A stretch of 64,000 nucleotides of DNA from positions 186,001 to 250,000 of the forward strand of contig CAVYZH010000011.1 of assembly GCA_963772975.1 (NCBI GenBank), read 5' to 3'. Under the pieces are notes generated by a model, which was not told where the DNA came from, did no database searches, and saw nothing but the letters and a program-made list of their open reading frames with translations. Below, piece after piece: positions 1 to 7,167 of this stretch (position 1 is its first letter; each line of letters starts with the position of its first letter). The position numbers were made by a program, and so were the translations under genes. Source of the stretch: AC-32 sp963772975 (GTDB taxonomy: Bacteria > Actinomycetota > Thermoleophilia > Gaiellales > Gaiellaceae).

Positions 1-362
1 ACGCTCCAGTCCTTCCACGCGGCGAGCCCTTGCCCGCGCAGCGCGTCGGTCGCGCTCTGCTCCCACGTGAACGGTGGCTTGCCCGTCTTCGGCCGCCCGG
101 CGGGGACGTGCGTCGTGCGGGCCGTCAGCGGGTCGCCGTTGTGCAGGTGGCGCGTAAAGTCCCCGCCCGCCTCCAGCGAGTGGATGATCCCGACCACGTA
201 CCACGGGATCCCGAGCGCCTTGCCGACCTTCTGGTAGCGCGGGCGCGAGGCGTTGATCCGGGCGACGAGCTGGTTGACGGCCGCCTGGCGTTTGGGGCGA
301 ACGAGGCACGACTCGTAGAGCAGCTCGTACTGCTTGCGCCCGGCCTGCGTCAGCCCGGCCAC
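1..362 (-). CDS. Lysozyme-like peptidoglycan hydrolase, partial
   Basis: The gene enters from the left edge, so its C-terminus is missing. About 120 residues are visible. They contain IPWYVVGIIHSLEAGGDF, HLHNGDPLTARTTHVPAGRP and PPFTWEQSATDAL, which I recognise from a lysozyme-superfamily group often annotated as peptidoglycan-binding or lysozyme-like; the Glu of HSLEA is the likely catalytic acid. The GTG start lies one base beyond the TGA of the upstream membrane-protein gene, so the two are probably co-transcribed. No signal peptide is visible, which is odd for a wall hydrolase. The family name comes from memory of these motifs; the exact substrate is unknown. Confidence 0.6.
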   Translation of the reverse strand, partial: MAGLTQAGRKQYELLYESCLVRPKRQAAVNQLVARINASRPRYQKVGKALGIPWYVVGIIHSLEAGGDFTRHLHNGDPLTARTTHVPAGRPKTGKPPFTWEQSATDALRGQGLAAWKDWS

Positions 363-363
363 G

Positions 364-1488
364 TCAGAGCCCCGTTCCCGACGTCGTGGCCGGCTGGAGC
401 TCGTCCTCCGACGCAGGCGGAGGCATCTCGTCTGCCTCCGGTTCCTTTGCCGCTTGCTTGCCCTTGGCGGCAGCGGCTCCGACGGTGGGCCCGATCAGCA
501 TGTCCTGCGCAAGCCGCTCGCTGAAGCCCGCGGCGAACGCGAACAGGATGTAGAAGTAGGCGCTCTTGCTGGAGTTGATGATGTCGAGGGCGACGACGCC
601 GCTCTTGAGGGCGAAGAACGTCATCAGCCCGAACACGCCGCCGACGAACGGGCGCAGCGCACCAAGCGTGCGGAGCGTGTCCTTGCCGAACTCCCAGTCG
701 ACCCGCATACGGTTGGAGGTCATTCGGGACATGACGCTGATCAGGGCGCCAAGGCCGCCGGCCGCGAAGCAGAAGAGCCCGGTCCGAACGGCGGCGTCGT
801 TCGAGTCGGCCAGCTTCAGCACGAACGCCAGCAAGACCAGCACCACGAGCGGCAGCGCGCCGAGCAGCATCCCGCCGACGTAGACGATCTGGCCGGAACG
901 GACCGCGGCGCGCTGGTAGTAGCTCTCGATCCCCTTCAGCTCCGCGCGTGTCTCCCGGTCGAGCTCCGCGATGGCGCGGTCGTTGTGCGCCCGGTCGGTC
1001 TCGCTGAAGCCGAGCACGTGGCTGAAGACCGTGAACAGTGACTGCATCGCGAGCCGCTGGCTCGTGTCGCGCAACACCTCGTGCACGCGCACCGCGATCC
1101 CCTCCGCGCGGTAGAGGATGTTCATCAGCTTGGGCTTGTCCTTGGTCGTCCAGTCCGTCGCCCAATGGAGGCGGACGACGTCCGGGAACATGAGCGGCCG
1201 GCGCTTGACGGTGAGCGCGACACCGGACGCGTCGTTGGTGCACCAGTAGGAGTCGACGATCTTGCCGTGCTCCTCCTCGAACCAGCTCCGGTAGCGTCGG
1301 TAGCGCTGCTCCGACGGGCCCTCGTAGGGATCGTGACCGCGCTTCTTCAGCTCCTCCTGACGAAGATGGTGCAACCAGACGAGCTCCGGAAACGAGACGC
1401 TGTGCTCGGCATGACGACGCCGACCCAGGCTCCAGAAACGCCTCTTCGCCGGAGCCTTGGCGGTGGTGCCTGCTGCAGCAACGTTCAT
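364..1488 (-). CDS. Integral membrane protein, unknown function
   Basis: A 374-residue protein. The first ~190 residues are soluble and charged; then come four hydrophobic segments: YVGGMLLGALPLVVLVLLAF, FCFAAGGLGALISVMSR, a stretch around FVGGVFGLMTFFAL, and YFYILFAFAAGFSERLAQDM. The last motif, FAAGFSERLAQDML, recurs in uncharacterised bacterial membrane proteins. The C-terminal ~50 residues are polar. The ATG was chosen because GAGGAGGG lies 3 bases before it and the arrangement NVAAAGTTAKAPAKRR is a plausible cytoplasmic start. The next gene, a lysozyme-like protein, begins one base after the stop, suggesting an operon. Function is not known. Confidence 0.75.
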   Translation of the reverse strand: MNVAAAGTTAKAPAKRRFWSLGRRRHAEHSVSFPELVWLHHLRQEELKKRGHDPYEGPSEQRYRRYRSWFEEEHGKIVDSYWCTNDASGVALTVKRRPLMFPDVVRLHWATDWTTKDKPKLMNILYRAEGIAVRVHEVLRDTSQRLAMQSLFTVFSHVLGFSETDRAHNDRAIAELDRETRAELKGIESYYQRAAVRSGQIVYVGGMLLGALPLVVLVLLAFVLKLADSNDAAVRTGLFCFAAGGLGALISVMSRMTSNRMRVDWEFGKDTLRTLGALRPFVGGVFGLMTFFALKSGVVALDIINSSKSAYFYILFAFAAGFSERLAQDMLIGPTVGAAAAKGKQAAKEPEADEMPPPASEDELQPATTSGTGL

Positions 1489-1575
1489 TTGCCCTCCTCT
1501 CCGCGAGAGGCTGGGCCGCAGTCGGACGGTACGCCGATCCGGGCGGCTTGGCAAGCGCTGGCTAGAATCACCGCG

Positions 1576-2460
1576 ATGGCAGAAACCGGGACGATGAGGG
1601 TCAAGAGCGGCCTCGCCGAGATGCTCAAGGGCGGGGTGATCATGGACGTCACCGACGCCGAGCAGGCGCGCATCGCCGAGGACGCGGGCGCCGTCGCCGT
1701 GATGGCATTGGAGCGCGTGCCGGCGGACATCCGTCGCGAGGGCGGCGTTGCGCGCATGGCCGACCCGGACAAGATCCGCGAGATCCAGGAGGTCGTCTCG
1801 ATTCCCGTGATGGCGAAGTGCCGGATCGGCCACTTCGTCGAGGCGCAGGTGCTCGAGGCGCTCGAGGTCGACTACATCGACGAGAGCGAGGTGCTGACGC
1901 CGGCCGACACCGCGCATCACGTGAACAAATGGGCCTTCACCGTGCCGTTCGTCTGCGGCTGCACGAACCTCGGCGAGGCTTTGAGACGACTCGCTGAAGG
2001 CGCGGCGATGATCCGCACCAAGGGCGAGGCGGGCACGGGCGACATCGTCAACGCGGTCACGCATATGCGCTCGGTCTTCGGGCACATCCGCCGGCTCGCC
2101 GCCCTGCGCGACGAGGAGCTGTACGCGGAGGCGAAGGAGCTGCGCGCGCCCTACGAGCTGGTCAAGTGGGTGGCCGAGAACGGCAAGCTGCCGGTGGTCA
2201 CGTTCACCGCCGGCGGGATCGCCACTCCAGCCGACGCGGCGCTCTGCATGCAGCTCGGCGCCGACGGCGTCTTCGTCGGGTCCGGGATCTTCAAGTCCGA
2301 CGAGCCGTCGCCGCGGGCGAAGGCGATCGTCGAGGCGACCACGCACTTCCAGGATCCCGAGATCCTGGCCCGCGTGTCGAGCGGCCTGGGCGATGCGATG
2401 AGCGGCCTCGCCGCCGCCTCGCTGCGGCCCGAAGAGCTGCTCGAGACCCGCGGCTGGTAG
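1576..2460 (+). CDS. pdxS: Pyridoxal 5'-phosphate synthase lyase subunit PdxS
   Basis: PdxS condenses ribose 5-phosphate, glyceraldehyde 3-phosphate and ammonia to pyridoxal 5'-phosphate, using ammonia from the glutaminase PdxT. At 294 residues it has the standard family length. Asp24, the Schiff-base Lys81 in PVMAKCRIGHF and Lys149 in RTKGEAGTGD are all present, as is the phosphate-binding GADGVFVGSGIFKS. The ATG follows TAGAAT (1563-1568) by 7 bases with no Shine-Dalgarno, so a leaderless mRNA is likely. The partner pdxT is not adjacent; it lies about 30 kb away at 32344, whereas the two are usually neighbours in other bacteria. Confidence 0.98.
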   Translation: MAETGTMRVKSGLAEMLKGGVIMDVTDAEQARIAEDAGAVAVMALERVPADIRREGGVARMADPDKIREIQEVVSIPVMAKCRIGHFVEAQVLEALEVDYIDESEVLTPADTAHHVNKWAFTVPFVCGCTNLGEALRRLAEGAAMIRTKGEAGTGDIVNAVTHMRSVFGHIRRLAALRDEELYAEAKELRAPYELVKWVAENGKLPVVTFTAGGIATPADAALCMQLGADGVFVGSGIFKSDEPSPRAKAIVEATTHFQDPEILARVSSGLGDAMSGLAAASLRPEELLETRGW

Positions 2461-2498
2461 CGGCGTCTCGGGCGTAAGCACCCTCGCCCAGACGAGAC

Positions 2499-2672
2499 CT
2501 ATTGGCCGGGAGCGCCCCAGATGCCCTGGCCAATGGCGGTCTCTTTCGCGTTGCCGCGAACCGCCTCTTGCGCATCTTGCCCCTCAAGCGCCTTCTGTCG
2601 CGCTCGCTCAGCTTCGACGCGTTCGTGCTCCTTCCGGTGCCGACGAGCTACGTATCGCTTCCACAGGCTCAG
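2499..2672 (-). CDS. Small basic protein, family A (HER..ERARQ..LEGQ), CTG start
   Basis: A 57-residue protein of unknown function, clearly paralogous to the small gene at 14497. Shared core: ARR..K.HER, then ERARQ..LEGQ.AQ, then RG.AK, so roughly half the residues match. It is strongly charged and probably helical in the first 35 residues, with a Gly-rich tail. No ATG, GTG or TTG fits the family N-terminus; the best start is a CTG 8 bases after GGGAGG, with a TACAAT -10 at 2695-2700 on the same strand. An upstream in-frame ATG exists, but it lies inside the dispersed repeat at 2735 and would add an unrelated N-terminus. Confidence 0.6.
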   Translation of the reverse strand: MSLWKRYVARRHRKEHERVEAERARQKALEGQDAQEAVRGNAKETAIGQGIWGAPGQ

Positions 2673-2734
2673 TGTGTTCGCCTCCCTCCGCCGAATTGTA
2701 TGACGCTGAACGCGACAATCTCCTCCTTGGTCAT

Positions 2735-2764
2735 GTGACATTCCCGAACACTGGCGCAGGCAAG
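2735..2764 (+). repeat. Dispersed directional repeat, copy 1
   Basis: Diverged copy of the repeat: GTGACATTCCCG, then AACACTGGCGCA, then GGCAAG. It lies in the divergent gap between the small gene at 2672 and the secreted-protein gene at 2858. It differs from the consensus at CGAAC (for CGCAC) and GGCGCA (for GGCCCA). Confidence 0.85.
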
Positions 2765-2857
2765 GCTCACGCTGCGGCGGCGCAACCGTTACAGAGCTGT
2801 GACGGAAGCGTTGTAGGACCGGCTTAGGATCTGGCATAGGCGAAAGTGGAGGCGTCG

Positions 2858-3412
2858 ATGGAAACATCGCTCCTTTGCTGGGCGGTCGCGATCGTGGTCA
2901 CGACTACCGCGTTGGCGGTGGCCGGTCCGACACTCCCGGCGCGCGGATCGATACCAGCAGCGAGCCGCGTGCGGCAACAGGTACTGGGGACGTCCGTCGT
3001 TCCGCTGCGAGTTCAGCGTCTGCTCAAGCGACGCGCGCCGCGGGCCGCCTACGTGCCGACGCGTCTTCCCTCCGGCTACAGGTACGTCAAACACGAGAAC
3101 CTCCAACGCGGGGGATTTGACCTCTACTTCACCTGCTGCGACGACAGTCGGCCGCTGATCGGCTTCGATGCCGTCCTCGTGAGGAGGTCGGAACCGTGCA
3201 ATCAAGGCTCAGCGGCGAAGGTATTTCGAATTGGCGGCATTGTCGTCAGCTGGAACGCCGGCCACAACGACCAAGAGGCTTGGCGCTGCATCAGGCGAGG
3301 CGGCACACGCCTCCTGCTCACGGTCTCCGGCGAAGCGCAGCACAACGGCACTTCCTGGCGCACGCCTCGGCAACTCGCTCGGATGGTGGCGTCCGCGCGG
3401 CCCATCGGGTGA
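2858..3412 (+). CDS. Secreted protein of unknown function
   Basis: A 184-residue protein with an N-terminal export signal (METSLLCWAVAIVVTTTALA, cleavage likely after AVAG). The mature part has YVPTRLPSGYRYVKHE, a CC pair in FTCCDDSRP, two further cysteines (EPCNQG, AWRCIRR) and a C-terminal RTPRQLARMVASARPI. The layout resembles secreted actinobacterial proteins with a 'thresholds and W-D-Q' core that carry no assigned function. ATG is preferred over the upstream GTG because GGAGG lies 5 bases before it. Its TGA is the TGA of repeat copy 2, so the repeat supplies the stop codon. Confidence 0.6.
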   Translation: METSLLCWAVAIVVTTTALAVAGPTLPARGSIPAASRVRQQVLGTSVVPLRVQRLLKRRAPRAAYVPTRLPSGYRYVKHENLQRGGFDLYFTCCDDSRPLIGFDAVLVRRSEPCNQGSAAKVFRIGGIVVSWNAGHNDQEAWRCIRRGGTRLLLTVSGEAQHNGTSWRTPRQLARMVASARPIG

Positions 3413-3438
3413 CATTCCCGCACGCTGGCCCAGACGAG
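3407..3438 (+). repeat. Dispersed directional repeat, copy 2
   Basis: Near-consensus copy: GGGTGACATTCCCG, then CACGCTGGCCCA, then GACGAG. It overlaps the last six bases of the preceding gene and contributes its TGA stop. Confidence 0.93.
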
Positions 3439-3474
3439 CGAGACGCTGGAGCAATGCGTCTAGAATCAATCTCC

Positions 3475-3723
3475 ATGCACCTACTCAGCTCGCTCAGGCG
3501 TCGCTTCCGTGATCGAAACATCGTCACGGACAGCACGCTCGAGGCCGAGGCGAAGGCGCTGGGATCCGATCGCCTTTCGATTCGAATCTCTCAAGCTGCC
3601 GGATCGACAGCCGGTAGCGGCGGGTTGGTGGCGCCCACGCCCGGCGTTCTTCACCCACACGAAGGCGAACTGCCGGACAGAAGGGCGGTAGCTCAGCCGT
3701 CTGCTCTGCCTAGCGTCGGGTGA
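3475..3723 (+). CDS. Short basic-headed open reading frame, unknown
   Basis: An 82-codon frame beginning MHLLSSLRRRFRDRN, the short hydrophobic/basic head seen in the other tiny proteins of this region. TAGAAT (3461-3466) lies 8 bases before the ATG, the leaderless spacing seen at many genes here. Beyond about residue 40 the sequence is low-complexity and unlike a conserved domain, so the true gene may have been shorter or is decayed. It ends on the TGA of repeat copy 3. Supported only by promoter spacing and N-terminal resemblance. Confidence 0.35.
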   Translation: MHLLSSLRRRFRDRNIVTDSTLEAEAKALGSDRLSIRISQAAGSTAGSGGLVAPTPGVLHPHEGELPDRRAVAQPSALPSVG

Positions 3724-3749
3724 CATTCCCGCACACTGGCCCACGCGAG
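3718..3749 (+). repeat. Dispersed directional repeat, copy 3
   Basis: Consensus-like copy: GGGTGACATTCCCG, then CACACTGGCCCA, then CGCGAG. It lies between the short frame at 3475 and the stop of the antiporter gene, and is flanked by similar direct words (TCTGCCTAG before, TCTGCCCTAG after). Confidence 0.95.
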
Positions 3750-3761
3750 TTCTGCCCTAGA

Positions 3762-4940
3762 TCAAGCTTCGCCTTCCTGCTCAGTGCGCCAGAGGCCAGC
3801 CGGGGCGACGGGAGCGGTCAGGTCTCGTTGCTCCTCGGTAGTCGGTGAGTAGAAGCGTTGCGCGATCGCGGTCGGAACGATCGCAGAGAGTACGACCACC
3901 GCGATCAGGAGCGAGAACTGCGTGCGATCGATGATGTGTGCGCTGAGGCCGTAGAGCGAGGTGATCGTTCCGAAGGTCAGCCCCGTCGACATGAGCAGAG
4001 TCGTGAAGACCGCGTGAGGTGCGGTGTAGCGGCGGGCGAGCGGAAAGACGCCGGTCAGCTTCGGGACCATCTTGCCGACGAAGAGGAGTGCCAGGATGCC
4101 GAGGTTGCCCCAGAGCGCGCCTGTCGAGACGTTCATCCCGCCTTTCAAGAAGAAGAAGGGGGTGAGGAAGGCGAAGGCGACGACGCGCATGCGGTCCTGC
4201 TCCTGCCGGTGCTGGACGTAGTGGGATGACATGACGAGGCCGAGCACGAAGGCAGGTAGCGCCGCCTGCGAGTTTGCGCGCGTGCCGAGCCACATCAGCA
4301 AGAAGAGGCAGGCGAAGACGAGCTTGATCTCGGGCTCGATCACTCGATCGCCATAGCGCGAGAAGAACCAGGGGGAGAGCTTGGGCAGCACGAGGATCAG
4401 CGCGACCGAGACGAGCGCGAACGGCACGATCCAGAGGGTCGGCTTGACGAACAAGACGGTCAGGCCGATCACCGTCGCGATGTCGGTGACGAAGGTTGCC
4501 GACATCAGCCGCTTCCCGACCAGCTCGCGGTTCAATCCGGTCTCGACCAGCACCGCGTAGACGACGGCCAGACTTGTCGTCGAGAGAGCGAGCCCGCCGA
4601 TCTCCGCCTGACGGCGGGACCAGTCGAGGGCGTAGAAGCAGAGCAGGCCGACGACGGCGAATGGCGCGAAGAAGCTGACCAGCCCGATCGAGAGCGACGC
4701 CTGCCACTCGTGCCGGAACTGCGGCACGTCCACCTCGGCGCCGGCGAGGAAGATCAGCACGATCCCGGCGAACGAGCCGATGAAGGCCAACCAGCTCGGC
4801 ACGTCGAGGTGGAACGCGTTTCCGACCACGACGCCGAGAAACAGCTCGATCAGGGCGACCGAGATCCCGATCTCGATCGACACCGTTGAAGCGAGAAGAA
4901 CCGTTCCCGCTAGCAGGACTGCAACCGCGATGTCGCTCAT
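3762..4940 (-). CDS. Cation:proton antiporter, CPA2 type
   Basis: A 392-residue polytopic membrane protein with about eleven to twelve hydrophobic segments. The Na+/H+ exchanger signature is visible: GIVLIFLAGAEVDVPQFR, then GGLALSTTSLAVVYAVLVE and LMSATFVTDIATVIGLTVLF with the conserved Asp pair region. Such proteins exchange a monovalent cation for protons. No TrkA-N/RCK domain follows, so it is a transport core only. The ATG follows GGAGG by 9 bases. It stands alone between repeat copies 3 and 4 and reads opposite to its neighbours. The ion is not predictable. Confidence 0.85.
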   Translation of the reverse strand: MSDIAVAVLLAGTVLLASTVSIEIGISVALIELFLGVVVGNAFHLDVPSWLAFIGSFAGIVLIFLAGAEVDVPQFRHEWQASLSIGLVSFFAPFAVVGLLCFYALDWSRRQAEIGGLALSTTSLAVVYAVLVETGLNRELVGKRLMSATFVTDIATVIGLTVLFVKPTLWIVPFALVSVALILVLPKLSPWFFSRYGDRVIEPEIKLVFACLFLLMWLGTRANSQAALPAFVLGLVMSSHYVQHRQEQDRMRVVAFAFLTPFFFLKGGMNVSTGALWGNLGILALLFVGKMVPKLTGVFPLARRYTAPHAVFTTLLMSTGLTFGTITSLYGLSAHIIDRTQFSLLIAVVVLSAIVPTAIAQRFYSPTTEEQRDLTAPVAPAGLWRTEQEGEA

Positions 4941-5069
4941 AAGCCTCTACCTCCGTTTCGTCGGTAGAGGCCATTGGCTCAGTACGAGCGGTTGATCGGG
5001 GGCCTCACCCCGCCTACAGCTTCGCGGATGCTACCGATCCTTCCCCCGCGCGAGCTGTTTGGCTCGTTC

Positions 5070-5099
5070 GGGTGACATTCCCGCACACTGCCCAGGCGA
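5070..5099 (+). repeat. Dispersed directional repeat, copy 4
   Basis: GGGTGACATTCCCG, then CACACTGCCCA, then GGCGA; two bases shorter in the GGCCCA block. It lies upstream of the antiporter gene, in a 387-base gap. Confidence 0.92.
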
Positions 5100-5134
5100 C
5101 CGCTGCGAGACCTGCAAGGGGTCTACGCTGTCTC

Positions 5135-5178
5135 GCTAGGGTTGTGCCGATCCCTAGCTTGATTGTGCGTGACGCAAT
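5135..5178. promoter_or_regulatory. Paired inverted repeats before the YCII/ECF42 operon
   Basis: GCTAGGG (5135-5141) and CCCTAGC (5152-5158) form a perfect 7-base inverted repeat with a 10-base spacer. Four bases later ATTGTGCGTGACGCAAT (5162-5178) is a second, near-perfect palindrome around GCGTGACGC. They sit 150-190 bases before the YCII gene in an otherwise empty gap and could be operator sites or a leader hairpin. Nothing else was recognised between 5180 and the AAGGAGGG ribosome site at 5317. Confidence 0.4.
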
Positions 5179-5327
5179 AGGTCGTCCCGCTACGACCCTT
5201 GGCGGCGGACTGCACAGGGGTCATCGACGCTCCGACGTCAAAGGGTCGTTGCCCCTGCTCGGGTCGTTGTCCCCTCGGCGGCCGCCGTTCGTCGTAGTGA
5301 CGAATCCATACTCCCAAGGAGGGAACC

Positions 5328-5678
5328 ATGAAGTACGCGCTCCTCATCTACAACGCGCCGGACGCCCGTGACCTGCCGGAGGAACAGATGGAGGCGTTGA
5401 TCGACGAGTACCAGGAGCTCTTTCAGTCGCCCGGCGTCATCGACGGCCAGCAGCTACAGCTTCCGGGGTCGGCGACGACGGTGCGCGTCGAGAACGGGGA
5501 GGCGCTCCTGAGCGACGGCCCGTTCGTCGACGCCAAGGAATACCTCGGCGGCCTCTGGCTGCTCGAGGCCGACAATCTCGACGTCGCCACCGCACTCGCC
5601 GCGCGCATCCCGGCCGCCCGCATGGGCGGCGCCGTCGAGGTGCGTCCGATCGTGGAGCGCGGAGCGCTAGCCCGCTGA
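5328..5678 (+). CDS. YCII/DGPF-domain protein
   Basis: A 116-residue YCII-related protein with the family hallmark LLSDGPFVDAKEYLGG and a dimeric ferredoxin-like layout. It starts MKYALLIYN, 5 bases after AGGAGGGAACC. Such proteins are usually encoded next to ECF42-type sigma factors, as here: the sigma gene overlaps its stop by four bases. Their biochemical role is unresolved, although a role in sensing or in controlling the sigma factor has been suggested from the conserved pairing. Confidence 0.92.
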   Translation: MKYALLIYNAPDARDLPEEQMEALIDEYQELFQSPGVIDGQQLQLPGSATTVRVENGEALLSDGPFVDAKEYLGGLWLLEADNLDVATALAARIPAARMGGAVEVRPIVERGALAR

Positions 5679-6856
5679 TCGACCAGGTCTTCCGCGACGA
5701 GTGGGGCCGCGTCCTGGCGACCCTCGTCGGCGACTTCGGGGACTTCGATCTCGCCGAGGAGGCAACGCAGGAGGCATTCGCGATCGCGGCTGAGCGCTGG
5801 CCGCGCGGCGGCACCCCGGACAACCCCGGCGCCTGGCTGACGACGACCGCCCGGCGCCGGGCGCTCGACCGCATCCGCCGCGATCGCACGCTCGCCGAGA
5901 AGACGAGGCTGCTCGAACTGCCAGAGACGGAGGAGCACGAGGTGGATGAGACGCACTTTCCCGATGAGCGCCTCGAGCTGATCTTCATGTGCTGCCATCC
6001 GGCGCTCGCCCTCGAGGCGCAGGTCGCCCTCACGCTGCGCGCGCTCGGCGGCCTGACGACGGAGGAGATCGCGCGCGCCTTCCTCGTTGAGCCGGAGACG
6101 ATGAAGCGCCGGCTGACGCGCGCGAAGCGGAAGATCAAGGAAGCCGGCATCCCATTCAGCGTCCCTGCCGATCACCTGCTGCCCGACCGCCTGGCCGCGG
6201 TCCTCGCCGTCGTCTACCTGATCTTTAACGAGGGCTACGGCGGACGGGTGGATCTCGCCGGGGAGGCGATCCGGCTCGGCGACGCGCTCGCCGGCCTGAT
6301 GCCCGACGAGCCCGAGGTGCAGGGATTGCTCGCCCTGATGCTGCTCAACGACGCCAGACGGGAGGCCCGTTTCGAGCAGGGCGAGCTCGTCCTGCTCGCC
6401 GACCAGGACCGCACTCGGTGGAATAAGTCACAGATCGCCCGGGGCCGTCAGCTGCTCGACCGGGCGCTCGCGCTGGGAGGGCGTGGCTCGTATGTCGTCC
6501 AGGCCGCGATCGCATCGCTGCACGTCGACGAGCCGCAGGACTGGCCTGAGATCGCGGCCTTGTACGCGGAGCTCGTCCGGTTGACCGGCTCGCCCGTGGT
6601 CGAGATGAACCGCGCCATCGCCGTCGCCGAGACCGACGGCCCCGAGGCGGGGCTCGCGATCGTCGATCGGCTCGATCTCGACGGTTACCAGTACTTCCAC
6701 TCGACGCGCGGCGAGCTCCTGCGCCGGCTCGGCCGTGCAGACGAGGCACGCGCCGCCTTCGAGCGCGCGCTCGAGCTTGCCAAGGCCGAGCCCGAGCGCC
6801 GCTTTCTCCAACGCCGGATCGAAGAGCTCGGCGACACCGCCCGCGCTTCGTCCTAG
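5675..6856 (+). CDS. ECF42-type RNA polymerase sigma factor with C-terminal TPR-like domain
   Basis: Region 2 is seen in DLAEEATQEAFAIAAERWP and AWLTTTARRRALDRIRRDR; region 4 in LGGLTTEEIARAFLVEPETM; a long helical C-terminal extension follows (VVYLIFNEGYGG onward). This is the ECF42 architecture, and the length of 393 residues is close to the usual ~400. No ATG, GTG or TTG occurs in frame before region 2. The best start is CTG in a CTGA overlap with the YCII stop, giving an N-terminus (LIDQVFRDEWGRVLATL) that matches the family well. Translation is probably coupled to the YCII gene. Confidence 0.9.
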   Translation: MIDQVFRDEWGRVLATLVGDFGDFDLAEEATQEAFAIAAERWPRGGTPDNPGAWLTTTARRRALDRIRRDRTLAEKTRLLELPETEEHEVDETHFPDERLELIFMCCHPALALEAQVALTLRALGGLTTEEIARAFLVEPETMKRRLTRAKRKIKEAGIPFSVPADHLLPDRLAAVLAVVYLIFNEGYGGRVDLAGEAIRLGDALAGLMPDEPEVQGLLALMLLNDARREARFEQGELVLLADQDRTRWNKSQIARGRQLLDRALALGGRGSYVVQAAIASLHVDEPQDWPEIAALYAELVRLTGSPVVEMNRAIAVAETDGPEAGLAIVDRLDLDGYQYFHSTRGELLRRLGRADEARAAFERALELAKAEPERRFLQRRIEELGDTARASS

Positions 6857-6905
6857 AGCTGTCCCCCGGCGGCTGCTGCCACAGCGACTCCCTTTCGCGC
6901 GGAGC

Positions 6906-7118
6906 CTAAGCAGCACCGTCGAGGGTCTGCTCGACGAGCTGGATCGTGTCGTCCACGAGCTCGTTCTCCTGCGGAAGGACCCCGAGCGCCTTCGCGGCCA
7001 GCAGTGACTTGTAGATCAGCGTGAGCTCATCGAACGAGACCTTCAACTCGTACGTCTTCGCATCGCCGAACGAACCTGTCATGAGTCGATCCTGCCGATC
7101 GTGCCCGGAGAGTCGCAT
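6906..7118 (-). CDS. Small conserved protein of unknown function
   Basis: A 70-residue protein with a compact core, YELKVSFDELTLIYKSLLAA then LPQENELVDDTIQLVEQTLD, likely two or three helices after a short strand. A second possible ATG at 7082 would give 57 residues starting just before the core; the longer form is listed because GGGG precedes its ATG by 8 bases. It reads with, and starts 50 bases downstream of, the LuxR-type regulator. I recall similar short proteins in related actinobacteria, all without function. Confidence 0.6.
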   Translation of the reverse strand: MRLSGHDRQDRLMTGSFGDAKTYELKVSFDELTLIYKSLLAAKALGVLPQENELVDDTIQLVEQTLDGAA

Positions 7119-7167
7119 CGTGGAGTCCCCCAGACCCGAACCGAAGTCTTTTGGAACCCGCGGCGCC

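Noticed and set aside
2466..2496. Thirteenth repeat copy after pdxS (CGGGCG...GCCCAGACGAG)
   Set aside because: Only the final GCCCAGACGAG matches; the conserved GTGACATTCCCG block is absent.
3690..3765. tRNA-like stretch starting AGGGCGGTAGCTCAG and ending CTGCCCT
   Set aside because: The outer 7 bases pair, but the D stem does not (GCTC with GCTC), there is no TTCGA arm and no anticodon stem, and repeat copy 3 lies inside.
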